A DNA stretch of 64,000 nt, taken from VRUE01 sp963714155. Its GTDB lineage: Bacteria > Actinomycetota > Thermoleophilia > Solirubrobacterales > 70-9. Position numbers and translations under genes: made by a program. How positions within the stretch are numbered: position 1 is the stretch's first letter; the number at the start of each line of letters is the position of its first letter. Of the stretch, positions 9,264 through 17,424 are shown in pieces. The notes under the pieces were generated by a model that was not told the origin of the DNA, did no database searches, and was given only the letters and a program-made list of their open reading frames with translations. The DNA lies in NCBI GenBank assembly GCA_963714155.1, contig OY970236.1, positions 310,001 through 374,000 of the forward strand, in the 5' to 3' direction.

Positions 9264-9300
9264 TGGCGACTTATGCGTCATATAGGCGTATAAGTCGCCA
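9264..9300. repeat. hairpin immediately before birA
   Basis: Arms TGGCGACTTATGCG (9264-9277) and CGTATAAGTCGCCA (9287-9300) pair along all 14 positions with one G-U wobble. The right arm ends on the base before the birA ATG, so in RNA it would occlude the start region. No T-run follows. Confidence 0.75.
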
Positions 9301-10017
9301 ATGCCCGCCAACCCGACGGTGATTTTCGGCTCTCCCCACCGCCACTTCAGGGTCACGGACTCGACCAACAGCCGCGCTCGCGAGCTGGTCGAAGCGGGGG
9401 CGCCGGGCGGCACCGTGGTCACCGCCCGCGAACAGACCGCGGGGCGCGGGCGCCAGGGGCGGGTCTGGACCGCGCCCGAAGGCAAGGCGCTGCTCTACTC
9501 GGCAATCCTGCGCCCGCTCGACGAGCGCCACCTGCTGCTGCCGCTCTCCGTGCCGCTTGCCGTCTGCGCCGCCGCCGAGGGGCTGCGGCCCGGCAGTGAG
9601 TGTCAGGTCAAGTGGCCCAACGACGTCTGGCTCGAAGGGCGCAAGCTGGCCGGCATCCTGATCGAGGCCAAGCCGCAGGACGGCTGGGCGGTGGTCGGCG
9701 TCGGTCTCAACCTCTCGATCGAGCCGGATGAGTTCCCGGACGACCTGCGTCAACCGGCGACCTCACTCGGCGGCGGGGTGACGCCAGAACGGGCTCGTCG
9801 CGAGCTCGACGCTCAGCTAAGCCGCTGGGCCTACGCGCCCGAGGATGAGGTTCTCACCGAGTGGCGCCGCCGCGACGGCCTGCGCGGCCGCGAGGTCAGC
9901 TGGGAGGACGGCTCAGGAGTCGCCGACGGCATCGACGACCGCGGCAACCTCGTCGTCGCCCTTGCCGGCGGCGGCAGCGTCAGCCTCGGAGCCGGCGAGG
10001 TCCAGCTGCGCCTCTGA
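9301..10017 (+). CDS. birA: biotin--[acetyl-CoA carboxylase] ligase
   Basis: 238 residues. The biotinyl-AMP loop GRGRQGR (48-54), the catalytic-lysine block KWPNDVWLEGRKLAGIL and GVGLNLSI are present, followed by a C-terminal SH3-like domain (GREVSWEDGSGVADGI to the end). There is no N-terminal winged helix, so this is the class I enzyme that biotinylates carboxylases but does not repress transcription. Its last 105 bases overlap, on the other strand, the end of the helicase gene. Confidence 0.92.
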   Translation: MPANPTVIFGSPHRHFRVTDSTNSRARELVEAGAPGGTVVTAREQTAGRGRQGRVWTAPEGKALLYSAILRPLDERHLLLPLSVPLAVCAAAEGLRPGSECQVKWPNDVWLEGRKLAGILIEAKPQDGWAVVGVGLNLSIEPDEFPDDLRQPATSLGGGVTPERARRELDAQLSRWAYAPEDEVLTEWRRRDGLRGREVSWEDGSGVADGIDDRGNLVVALAGGGSVSLGAGEVQLRL

Positions 10018-12675
10018 GTCCTTCGCGGGCCTTTTCGCCCTTTTGCGTCGCCGTTTCGGTTTGGCGGCTTTCTTGGCGCCCTCTTCCTTGCCTTCCTGAC
10101 CATCTCCCCCGCGCTGCGTCCTGCCACTCTTCGGCGCATCGCCGTTGTCCTGGGCGTCGGTCGCCTCAGCAGTCACCTCGTTGGCCGTGGCCTCACCGTT
10201 CGCGGGCCTCCCGTCCTTCTTCGGCCGCTTCTTACCGCGCTTGTTGCGGCGCTTGCCGCCCTTGGGGAAGTTGCGCAGCAGCTCGCGGGCGATCGCCGAG
10301 GGCTTGCGGGCCATCCGCATGCGCGCCCCGCGCAGCACCTCTTCGCCCTCGGGCGTGTGCGAGACCGCTCCGGCGAGCAGAGCCACGGCGAGGCGGCGGT
10401 CCTGTTTGCGGGCGGAGTGGACCAGGCGGCGCGCGTTGCGCCCGTGCGCCCGGCCAGAGGAGTTGACCAGCAGGCCGAGCAGCCGCTTCGTCTCCGGCCA
10501 GCGCTGCACCGCATACTCTTCGTGCAGCTCCGGCGTGTAGGAGGCCAACCGCCAGACCCAGGCCTGCGCCTGGTCGCGGCGGCCGATCCGCTTGTCGACC
10601 AGCGCCTGCAGCAGGGTCTTGGTTCCAGCCCGCTTGTCGTCGCGGCTCCAGGTGCCGACGATGTCGATCGCGTCGTCGAAGGCATCGGCGTCGCCGAGGT
10701 CGGCGATCTCGCTCAGCGCTTTCAGTTTCAGCTGCGAGGTGCGGTTGCGCTGCACGCAGGTGAGCAGGAAGCGGCGCTTCAGCTCTTGTGAGCCGGAGCC
10801 CTGCAGGATCGCCCGCGCCCGGCGCCAGCCCTGCGGGTTGACCCGCGCTCCGGCCAGCGCCGCCCAGGCGTGCTGCTCGGCGTGGTCGAGGTTCTCCACC
10901 GCGATCCGCCAGAGCTCGCGTTCGAGCACCTGCATGCGGCGCTCCTCCTCGCCGGAGACCGGGATGATCCGCCGCTCGACCCGGATCCGCCGCCCGCGCG
11001 AGCGCCGCACCGGGCCGATCACGATCGCGCCGCCGCGGTAGACATCGCGGTCGAGCAGGCTGTGCAGGGTGATGATCGTCTCATCGTGGGTGGTCGCCGG
11101 GTGGACGAAGTCGATGACGAGGCCGGCCTCCTTGCCCGGCGCGCGCCGGGTCACGCGGCCGACCCGCTGCTGGTAGATCCGCCGCGAGGCGGTCGGCGCG
11201 AGGTGCATGCAGAGCGTCGCCCGCGGCGAGTTCCAACCCTCGGCCAGCAGCATCGCGTTGCAGAGCACGTCGACCTCGCCGCGCTCGAAGCCGGCGAGGA
11301 TCTCGGCCAGTTCGCGCTTCGGCGTCTCGCCGGAGACGGCGCGCGCGGTGACGCCCGCGGCCTGCAGCGCCCGCGCCACGTTCTTGGCGTGCTGGACGCC
11401 GGCCGTGTAGAGGACGCCCGGCATGCCGTCGAAGCGGGTCTTGTAGAGGTCGGCGATGGCGACGTTGAAGGGCTCCTGGTCGAGCAGCGCGGCCAGCTCC
11501 TCCTGGTCGAAGTCCTGGTCGACCTCGCCCTTGCGCAGCGGCACCTTGGCGATCGTCCGCACCCCCGGGCCGGGTGGGATGCGCATGCAGCGCAGCGGCG
11601 AGATCACGCCGCGCCGCGCCGCCTGGATCAGGTCGAAGCGCGAGGTCTGGGTCGGGAAGAGGTCGGCGACGTGGCGGGCGATAAGTGCCCCGGTCGCGGT
11701 CATGCCGATGAAGACGGGGCCGGTCCAGGCGCGGATGCAGGCGCTGGTCTTCTCGCCGAGGGCGGTGTGCGCCTCGTCGCAGATCACGATTGAGTAGGCG
11801 TCGGAGATTTTCTTGTGGTTGCGGACAAACCACTGGTAGGTCTCGACCGTGACCGGGCCGTCGGGATCGTCGCGGTCGCCCATCAGCGGCGGTCGCAGTC
11901 GCTCCTTGTAGCCGCGGTCGGAGATCTCGCCGATGAACTGGTCGACCAGGTTGCGGCGGTGGGTGAGGATCAGCACGCCGCCGGTGCGGGTGGCGTCGAT
12001 GAAGCCGACCGCGGCGACGGTCTTGCCGGCGCCGGTCGCATGCTCGAACCAGAAGCGCCGCTCGGCGCCGGGATCGTCGGGCGCCTCCTCGATCGTCTCC
12101 TCGTCCTCCTCGGCGGACAGCTCCCAGTCCTGCGGCTCCTCGTCGGGGGCCAGCTCCTCGTCCTCCTCGTCGAGCTCGACCTCGCCGTCGGCGTCGGCGT
12201 CATCGACCTCGTCCTCCTCTGCGTCCTTGGCCGGCGGGGCCTTCTCCGCCGCCGCAGCCGAGCCGTTGCCGCTCGCCTTGCCGTTCGCCTTGCCGTTCGC
12301 CTTGCCGTTCGCTTCGTCGCCGATCGCGACCTGCTGCTCGGCCATCAGCTCGGTCAGCGTGCCCGAGAGAGCGTCGACCTGGTGCGGGTTCAGTTCAGCG
12401 CCGTCGCGCAGCTTCGGCGGTTCGTCGGCGAGCAGTCGCTCAAGGCCCAGCAGCAGCGAGAAATCGCGGCGCCACTGGATCGAGGGGTCCTCGCCCCCCT
12501 CGTCGAGCTCGGCCAGAGCGGCGTCGAGGGCCCGGCGCCGCGCGGTGCCGGGCGCAAGCGCCTCCGGTCCCTCACCGTCAAGCAGGAAGGGCTCGCGGGC
12601 GAACTTCGCTGCCCGATCGATATCGGCGCTAGATGGAACTGCCGCCGGCGCGGCAACTTCGCTGGTCTTGGCCAT
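9913..12675 (-). CDS. DEAH-box superfamily 2 helicase with acidic insert and basic tail
   Basis: 920 residues from the ATG at 12675; the frame stays open to 12807, but the extension is Arg/Pro-rich and has no start signal. Motifs: Walker A ATGAGKT (213-219), TGGVLILTHRRNLVDQF (Ia region), DEAH (300-303), GMTATG (motif III), and QQRVGRVTRR (motif VI). Residues 121-205 form a low-complexity insert, GKANGKANGKA followed by an Asp/Glu-rich stretch, ahead of motif I. The C-terminal about 120 residues are rich in Lys/Arg (KRRRKRAKRPAK), which suggests nucleic-acid binding. Such stand-alone helicases resemble type III restriction/RadD-like ATPases, but no nuclease domain is visible. The substrate is unknown. 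Confidence 0.8.
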   Translation of the reverse strand: MAKTSEVAAPAAVPSSADIDRAAKFAREPFLLDGEGPEALAPGTARRRALDAALAELDEGGEDPSIQWRRDFSLLLGLERLLADEPPKLRDGAELNPHQVDALSGTLTELMAEQQVAIGDEANGKANGKANGKASGNGSAAAAEKAPPAKDAEEDEVDDADADGEVELDEEDEELAPDEEPQDWELSAEEDEETIEEAPDDPGAERRFWFEHATGAGKTVAAVGFIDATRTGGVLILTHRRNLVDQFIGEISDRGYKERLRPPLMGDRDDPDGPVTVETYQWFVRNHKKISDAYSIVICDEAHTALGEKTSACIRAWTGPVFIGMTATGALIARHVADLFPTQTSRFDLIQAARRGVISPLRCMRIPPGPGVRTIAKVPLRKGEVDQDFDQEELAALLDQEPFNVAIADLYKTRFDGMPGVLYTAGVQHAKNVARALQAAGVTARAVSGETPKRELAEILAGFERGEVDVLCNAMLLAEGWNSPRATLCMHLAPTASRRIYQQRVGRVTRRAPGKEAGLVIDFVHPATTHDETIITLHSLLDRDVYRGGAIVIGPVRRSRGRRIRVERRIIPVSGEEERRMQVLERELWRIAVENLDHAEQHAWAALAGARVNPQGWRRARAILQGSGSQELKRRFLLTCVQRNRTSQLKLKALSEIADLGDADAFDDAIDIVGTWSRDDKRAGTKTLLQALVDKRIGRRDQAQAWVWRLASYTPELHEEYAVQRWPETKRLLGLLVNSSGRAHGRNARRLVHSARKQDRRLAVALLAGAVSHTPEGEEVLRGARMRMARKPSAIARELLRNFPKGGKRRNKRGKKRPKKDGRPANGEATANEVTAEATDAQDNGDAPKSGRTQRGGDGQEGKEEGAKKAAKPKRRRKRAKRPAKDSEAQLDLAGSEADAAAAGKGDDEVAAVVDAVGDS
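12275..12310. repeat. three perfect 12-base tandem repeats inside the helicase gene
   Basis: GCCTTGCCGTTC occurs three times head to tail, with a degenerate fourth copy just before (about 12263-12274). On the coding strand it encodes Gly-Lys-Ala-Asn repeats. This is an in-frame, slippage-prone tract at the start of the acidic insert. Confidence 0.85.
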
Positions 12676-12826
12676 AAAGGCTTTCGGATTCCGTCCCCGC
12701 CGCGATGGATGACGGGCGGGGGCATTTAGACGAGGAATGCCGGGCGTCAGTCTTCTACTTCCCCCCGGCGCTCTCACTGGCAGTTCGCAATACAGCGAAC
12801 CGAACATACGTATTGTAATCAGAGAA

Positions 12827-13423
12827 TTGACGAAAAAGGGACGACAGTTCGGGATCGGTCTGATCTCGATCGCGGCGGCGGGTTTGCTGGCAGTCGGCTG
12901 CGGGGCCGACAGCGGCGGTGACTACGGCGGTCAGCACCCCGATTACGCCAAGGCGCTTGCCGGTGCCCCGGCGCCGCTCGCCGCTCTCTATAAGGAGGGG
13001 AACGAGCTGCTTCCCGGCGGCTCGGCGGCATTCGAAAAGCGACTCGCCGACCTGAAGGGCTACCCAGCGGTAGTCAACGTCTGGGCCTCCTGGTGCGGCC
13101 CCTGTCGCTTCGAGTTCCCCACCCTGCAGAAGCTCTCGGCCAAGTACGGCAAGCGCGTCGCCTTCCTCGGCGTCGACAGCCAGGACTCCGACGACGCGGC
13201 GGAAACCTTCCTGGCGGAGGCCCCGGTCCCCTACCCGAGCTACAGCGACGGCGACCAGCAGATCACCGAGTCGATCGGGGCCGGGCGCGGCCTCCCCAAC
13301 ACCGCTTTCTATGACCGCACCGGTGAGCTCTGCTACCTGAAGCAGGGTCCTTACGCGGAGCACAGCGAACTGGCAACGGACATTCAGCGCTTCGCCCTGC
13401 GCGAAGAATGCGAAAGCGGATAA
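12827..13423 (+). CDS. TlpA/ResA-like thioredoxin lipoprotein
   Basis: 198 residues if translation starts at the TTG at 12827, giving a classic lipoprotein signal (KKGRQFGIGLISIAAAG followed by LAVGC). The frame also has an ATG at 12737, but that would bury the signal peptide. The thioredoxin fold shows VNVWASWCGPCRFEFP with the CGPC active site and the cis-Pro region GLPNTAFYD. It probably reduces apocytochrome or other disulphides outside the membrane, which fits the nearby ccm genes. The start choice is uncertain because the ribosome site is weak. Confidence 0.75.
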   Translation: MTKKGRQFGIGLISIAAAGLLAVGCGADSGGDYGGQHPDYAKALAGAPAPLAALYKEGNELLPGGSAAFEKRLADLKGYPAVVNVWASWCGPCRFEFPTLQKLSAKYGKRVAFLGVDSQDSDDAAETFLAEAPVPYPSYSDGDQQITESIGAGRGLPNTAFYDRTGELCYLKQGPYAEHSELATDIQRFALREECESG

Positions 13424-13430
13424 TCGCCGT

Positions 13431-13910
13431 ATGGACTTCTTCGTCGTCGTCGCGCTGATCGGTGTCGCCCTGCTCCTCGCCGAGCTGCTGCTGCCGACCG
13501 GCGGCGTGCTGGCGGTGATCGGCGCGCTCGGCCTGATGGCCGCCGGCGTGCTCGCGCTCGAATCCGATGCGGGCGAGCGCGACGTGATCGGCCCGGCCCT
13601 GATCGCGCTCGGCGTGCTCTCCCTCGTCTCCTTCTACTTCATCGCCCGCAAGGTGGTCGCGGCCCACCGCGACCAGCCCGTGCGCACCGGCAGCGAGGAG
13701 CTGGTCGGCGCGCTCGCCGAGGTGCGCAGCGTGCTCGACCCCGAGGGACAGGTCTGGGTCGAGGGTGCCCTCTGGCGCGCCCGCCTGGCCAACGACGGAG
13801 GGCCGGCGCAGCTGGGGGATAGAGTCAGGATCGACGCGGTCGATGGGCTGACGCTGGTCGTGCATCCCGAGACCCCCACCACCGGCTCGGCCGGGGAAGG
13901 AGCAAGCTGA
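13431..13910 (+). CDS. NfeD-like membrane protein
   Basis: 159 residues: three or four hydrophobic helices (VVALIGVALLLAELLLPTGG, VLAVIGALGLMAAGVLAL, VIGPALIALGVLSLVSFYFI) and a C-terminal OB-fold-like domain (GALAEVRSVLDPEGQVWVEGALWRA, GDRVRIDAVDGLTLVV). This is the short NfeD form that lacks a ClpP-like protease. NfeD proteins pair with SPFH proteins in membrane microdomains, and here the stop overlaps the start of an SPFH gene (TGATG). Confidence 0.85.
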   Translation: MDFFVVVALIGVALLLAELLLPTGGVLAVIGALGLMAAGVLALESDAGERDVIGPALIALGVLSLVSFYFIARKVVAAHRDQPVRTGSEELVGALAEVRSVLDPEGQVWVEGALWRARLANDGGPAQLGDRVRIDAVDGLTLVVHPETPTTGSAGEGAS

Positions 13911-14758
13911 TGGATGTCGCGCTCGGAGTATTGATCGTCCTGCTGTTCTTCGGCGCGATCGCCCTCGGCACCTCGGTGCGGGTGCTGCGCGAGTACGAGC
14001 GCGGCGTGATCTTCCGGCTCGGCCGCCTGATCGCCCAGAAGGGCCCGGGGCTGATCCTGCTGATCCCGTTCATCGACCGCATGGTCAAGGTCGACCTGCG
14101 CACGGTGACGCTGAACATCCCGCCGCAGGAGGTGATCACCCGCGACAACGTGCCGGCCGGCGTCAACGCCGTCGCCTACTTCCGCGTGGTCGACTCGCGC
14201 AAGGCGATCGTCGAGGTCGAGAACTTCCTCCTCGCCACCTCGCAGATCTCGCAGACGGCGCTGCGCTCGATCCTCGGCAAGGCCGAGTTCGACCAGTTGC
14301 TCTCCGAGCGCGAGCGGCTCAACGAAGAGCTGCAGAAGATCATCGACGAGTCGACCGAGCCCTGGGGCGTGAAGGTGACCGCGGTCGAGATCAAGGACGT
14401 CGAAATCCCCGAACAGATGCAGCGCGCGATCGCCCGCCAAGCCGAGGCCGAGCGCGAGCGGCGGGCCAAGATCATCAACTCCGAGGGCGAGTTCCAGGCG
14501 GCCCAGAAGCTCACCGACGCGGCCGACATCATCAGCACCAACCCGGCCTCGCTGCAGCTGCGCTACCTGCAGACGCTGCTGGAAATCGGCAGCAACCAGA
14601 ACACCACGGTGGTCTTCCCGCTGCCGATGGACGTGCTCAAGCCGTTCCTCGAAGGGATAACGCCGAAGGAGGACCGGCCCAAACCGCCGCCTCCGCCGGA
14701 TGTCCCGCCGGTACCCACGCCCGACCCGGACCCGGACCTGCCACCCTCCCGCTCCTGA
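13910..14758 (+). CDS. SPFH/stomatin-like membrane protein (slipin)
   Basis: 282 residues: an N-terminal membrane helix, then the Band 7 domain (VLREYERGVIFRLGRL, KGPGLILLIPFIDRMVKVDLR, VTAVEIKDVEIPEQMQRAIA) and a coiled region (RQAEAERERRAKIINSEGEF). The C-terminal end is an unusual Pro/Asp-rich tail (PPPPPDVPPVPTPDPDPD). With the NfeD partner it probably scaffolds a membrane microdomain or regulates a membrane protease. Confidence 0.9.
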   Translation: MDVALGVLIVLLFFGAIALGTSVRVLREYERGVIFRLGRLIAQKGPGLILLIPFIDRMVKVDLRTVTLNIPPQEVITRDNVPAGVNAVAYFRVVDSRKAIVEVENFLLATSQISQTALRSILGKAEFDQLLSERERLNEELQKIIDESTEPWGVKVTAVEIKDVEIPEQMQRAIARQAEAERERRAKIINSEGEFQAAQKLTDAADIISTNPASLQLRYLQTLLEIGSNQNTTVVFPLPMDVLKPFLEGITPKEDRPKPPPPPDVPPVPTPDPDPDLPPSRS

Positions 14759-15825
14759 GCGCGCCCGAACTACGCATCGACCAGCTCTCGGGGCTGCCGG
14801 CGATCCTTGCGCCGGGGCGGGCCGATCGGCCCGACAGCTTCAACCTGCCGAAAAGCGAACCGAAGGGCGCGGACAACTGTCCCTTCTGCGAGGGGCGCGA
14901 GGACCGCACGCCGCCGGAGGTCTACGCGGTTCGGCCCGGCGGCGGCGAGGCCGACTCCCCGGGCTGGACGACGCGGGTGGTGCCGAACCTCTATCCGGCC
15001 CTGGCCAATGCCGCGGATCTCGAGTCGCAGACCAGCGCCGCTAGCAACCCGGGGGCGCGGTCGGGTGAGGCCGGGGCCTTCGCCAGCGCCGGCGACCCGC
15101 TGCTCGAGTCGCGCCGCTCCGGCGAACCCGACCTCTTCTCCGCGCGACCCGCGACCGGCATCCACGAGGTGCTGATCAACGCGCCCGCGCACGTCACCGC
15201 GATGCACGAGCTGAGCGAGGAGCAGTTGGCTGCGGCAGTCGCGACCTGGCGCGAGCGCATGCGTGCCCACGCCGACGCCTCCTACGTGCAGCTGATCGTC
15301 AACGAGGGCGGTGGCGCCGGCGCCTCGCTCGAGCACAGCCACGCCCAGCTCTACGCGCTCGACTTCGTCCCCGCAGCGGTCGCCCGCGAGCGCGAGCGGG
15401 TCGGCGCCTACGCGGAACGAACCGCCGGCGGCGGGCTGCTCAGCGAGATCCTGGTCGAGGAGGTGCGCCGCAAGAAGCGCCTGGTCGCGATCGACGAGGA
15501 GGCGGCGTTGATCTGCCCCTGGGCCTCGCGCTCACCCTTCGAGCTGCGCGTGATCCCGCGCTCCGGGGCGGCGAGCTTCGCCGACGACGAGGCCGGCGCG
15601 GCGATGATCCACACCGCCCTGCGCCTGCTTGCCGCGCGCTTCGACGGCTCGCCCGAGCTCAACCTCTGGGTCCGCACCGCGCCGCGCGGCGCCGAGCACT
15701 TCGACTGGCACGTCGACATCGCACCAAGGCTCAGCATCAAGGCCTCCTTCGAGTTCGCGACGGGAGTCGACATCAACACCTACCCTCCCGAGCGCGCCGC
15801 CGCCGATTTGCGCGAGTGCCTCTGA
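14755..15825 (+). CDS. GalT/HIT-superfamily nucleotidyltransferase with atypical start
   Basis: About 356 residues. The zinc motif CPFCEGRED, the insert region, NEGGGAGASLEHSHAQLYAL (HIT-like His-x-His) and the late AEHFDWHVDIAPR match galactose-1-phosphate uridylyltransferase-type proteins. The N-terminal homology (RIDQLSGLPAILAPGRADRPDSF) begins right after the SPFH stop, yet no ATG, GTG or TTG precedes it in frame. The only candidate is CTG at 14755, overlapping the TGA as CTGA. A start at the first ATG-type codon (about 14971) would lose the zinc cysteines. It probably transfers UMP or ADP between sugar phosphates. A low-complexity insert of about 45 residues follows VVPNLYPAL. Confidence 0.75.
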   Translation: MSAPELRIDQLSGLPAILAPGRADRPDSFNLPKSEPKGADNCPFCEGREDRTPPEVYAVRPGGGEADSPGWTTRVVPNLYPALANAADLESQTSAASNPGARSGEAGAFASAGDPLLESRRSGEPDLFSARPATGIHEVLINAPAHVTAMHELSEEQLAAAVATWRERMRAHADASYVQLIVNEGGGAGASLEHSHAQLYALDFVPAAVARERERVGAYAERTAGGGLLSEILVEEVRRKKRLVAIDEEAALICPWASRSPFELRVIPRSGAASFADDEAGAAMIHTALRLLAARFDGSPELNLWVRTAPRGAEHFDWHVDIAPRLSIKASFEFATGVDINTYPPERAAADLRECL

Positions 15826-16451
15826 TGCCGCCCAACCACCGCCCCATCCCCCGCTTCATCGCCGACTCGACCCAGGAGGGGATCCCGCATGGTCGCTTCG
15901 CCGAGCGCCTCGGTGAGGCCTTCCGCGACGCCTGCGGTGAGATCGAGGACCTACCGGACGGCGTCGAGCTGCCGGCCGAGTTCGATTGGTACCCGGAGCG
16001 TGCCTGGGGCGGACGGGTGTGGGTCCCCTGCACCGCGCGGACCGATGGGCCCGACGGTGCGCTGGAGCTGTTCGGCCACGTCTCCTACGTCCAGCCCGAG
16101 CAGGGCGAGCCCTCCGAGCTCCTCGCCGCCGCTGACTTCACCGATGTCCTCGCGGAGGACAACCCGGGCTGGAAAGTCGACCTCAACGACGAGGTGATCG
16201 GCCGCTGGCGCGGCGAGAACGGTCGTGCAGGAGCCGTGACCCTCGTCTGGGGCCGCCCCCTTGTCCAAGGCGCCGTCGCCGCCACCGCCGAGCTCGACGA
16301 GGAGACCGTCGACCAGGAGGAGATCTCCAACGGCCGCTTTACCCTGCTCGCCCTCGACGCCCTCGAGGCCTACGGCGACGACATCTTCATGCAGGTCAAG
16401 CTCTGGAACCGCCGAGCGGTCGAGTTGGCTTCCGAGAGCCTCTACGCTTAG
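15825..16451 (+). CDS. conserved protein, unknown function
   Basis: 208 residues from the ATG overlapping the previous stop (TGATG). It is acidic and soluble, with no signal peptide or membrane segment. Recognisable blocks are RFAERLGEAFRDACGEIEDL, GGRVWVPCTART, FGHVSYVQ and LVWGRPLVQGAVAATAELD. I do not recognise the family. Tight coupling to the GalT-like gene suggests a related job. Confidence 0.7.
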   Translation: MPPNHRPIPRFIADSTQEGIPHGRFAERLGEAFRDACGEIEDLPDGVELPAEFDWYPERAWGGRVWVPCTARTDGPDGALELFGHVSYVQPEQGEPSELLAAADFTDVLAEDNPGWKVDLNDEVIGRWRGENGRAGAVTLVWGRPLVQGAVAATAELDEETVDQEEISNGRFTLLALDALEAYGDDIFMQVKLWNRRAVELASESLYA

Positions 16452-16486
16452 CCGCCTCCCCGTCCGAACCAACCCCCGGAGGCCGC

Positions 16487-16738
16487 GTGTCCGCCTACAA
16501 CGAGCTCCAGCTCAGCTCCTTCGTCGACCAGATCTTCAAGCGCCTGCAGGGCATCGAAGCCCAACTCGCGCTCCTCTCCGAGAAGGCCGGCGTGCCTTAC
16601 GAGCGGGCCGCAGACAAAGCCCCCGACGAGGTCGTCGAGCTAGCCCGCGCCGGCGACCGCATGGGCGCGATCAAGAAGTACCGCGAACTGACCGGCGCCG
16701 AGATGAGCGAGGCGCAAGAGGTCGTGGAAGGCCTCTAG
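16487..16738 (+). CDS. small protein with ribosomal L7/L12 C-terminal-like fold
   Basis: 83 residues from GTG with GGAGG upstream. An N-terminal helical part (NELQLSSFVDQIFKRLQGIE) is followed by VVELARAGDRMGAIKKYREL and TGAEMSEAQEVVEGL, which closely resembles the L7/L12 C-terminal domain pattern (AIKxxRELTGxxLxEAKxxVE). It is not L12 itself, since the dimerisation domain and hinge are absent. Similar small proteins are frequent in actinobacteria; their role is unknown, possibly binding translation factors or membranes. Confidence 0.75.
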   Translation: MSAYNELQLSSFVDQIFKRLQGIEAQLALLSEKAGVPYERAADKAPDEVVELARAGDRMGAIKKYRELTGAEMSEAQEVVEGL

Positions 16739-16792
16739 CCGCAACTGCGGACTAGATCGCCAGTCACCCCGCACGCTACGTTGGCTGCGGCG

Positions 16793-17029
16793 ATGTCATC
16801 GAAAAATGCAGCAGCCGAAGCTGAGGCGGCCCGGGTACGACGCCTGCGTAAAGACGCGGAGCGACCCATGAGCGTGAACTTGGCCGAGGGAATCGCCCTC
16901 AGCCACAAGTTGATGCGGTTCGCCGGCGCAGCCGCAAAATCAAGAGATCAAGCTGATCCGGAGAACCTCGATGCCGAGAGCCAGGGCTCTACGATTCGTC
17001 ACCCCCGCACCGATAGCTCAGCTGGATAG
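16793..17029 (+). CDS. hypothetical small protein, 3' end replaced by a tRNA fragment
   Basis: 78 residues. The central stretch MSVNLAEGIALSHKLMRFAG looks protein-like and could start at the ATG at 16868. The last codons (HPRTDSSAG) are read from the tRNA-Arg fragment at 17005-17030, so the natural C terminus appears to have been cut by an integration event. No family was recognised. Confidence 0.4.
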   Translation: MSSKNAAAEAEAARVRRLRKDAERPMSVNLAEGIALSHKLMRFAGAAAKSRDQADPENLDAESQGSTIRHPRTDSSAG

Positions 17030-17062
17030 ACCGGTTTGGGCAGCGAAACCGCCTCGCTGCCC
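17005..17062 (+). other. truncated tRNA-Arg 5' fragment plus hairpin (old attachment-site remnant)
   Basis: 17005-17030 (CCGCACCGATAGCTCAGCTG onward) matches, with one substitution, the first 24 or so bases of the intact tRNA-Arg at 23552. It then changes to CCGGTTTGGGCAGCG. The following hairpin GGGCAGCG (17038-17045)/CGCTGCCC (17055-17062) recurs at 18013-18037, inside the next element. I read it as the left end of an earlier integration at the same tRNA gene. Confidence 0.7.
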
Positions 17063-17106
17063 AATGGATTGCATTGTCCGCAACTCGCTCCTCTACCTTG
17101 TCCACC

Positions 17107-17424
17107 ATGGTTTCTCGCGACCTGATCGACCAGGCAGGGCAACTGCTGGCAGAAGCCGCCGGCGCAAAGTCGGAAGTGATCCTCTTCGGCTCTCACGCAC
17201 GCGGAGAAGCAGGGCCGGATAGCGATGTCGACTTTCTCGTCATCGAGCCCGCCGTAGAGAACCGTCTCAGGGAGTGGGAGCGTCTGCGACGCGCTCTCAG
17301 GGACTTTCCAGCGCCGGTGGACATCGTCGTCCTAGACGAGAAGCGCGCCGAGCAGCGCGCAAAGGTACCGGGCACGATGGTCCATCACGCCTTCCGCGAC
17401 GGTCGCGTCCTTGCCCACGCCTGA
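17107..17424 (+). CDS. MNT-type nucleotidyltransferase (antitoxin-like)
   Basis: 105 residues from the ATG at 17107. The minimal nucleotidyltransferase core is GSHARG (28-33) with the metal-binding Asp40 and Asp42 in SDVDFLVIE, and a third acid in VDIVVLDE. Such proteins partner with HEPN proteins in MNT/HEPN toxin-antitoxin pairs, where MNT can AMPylate the HEPN toxin. A HEPN-like frame follows directly. Two tRNA-Arg fragments flank the pair. Confidence 0.85.
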   Translation: MVSRDLIDQAGQLLAEAAGAKSEVILFGSHARGEAGPDSDVDFLVIEPAVENRLREWERLRRALRDFPAPVDIVVLDEKRAEQRAKVPGTMVHHAFRDGRVLAHA

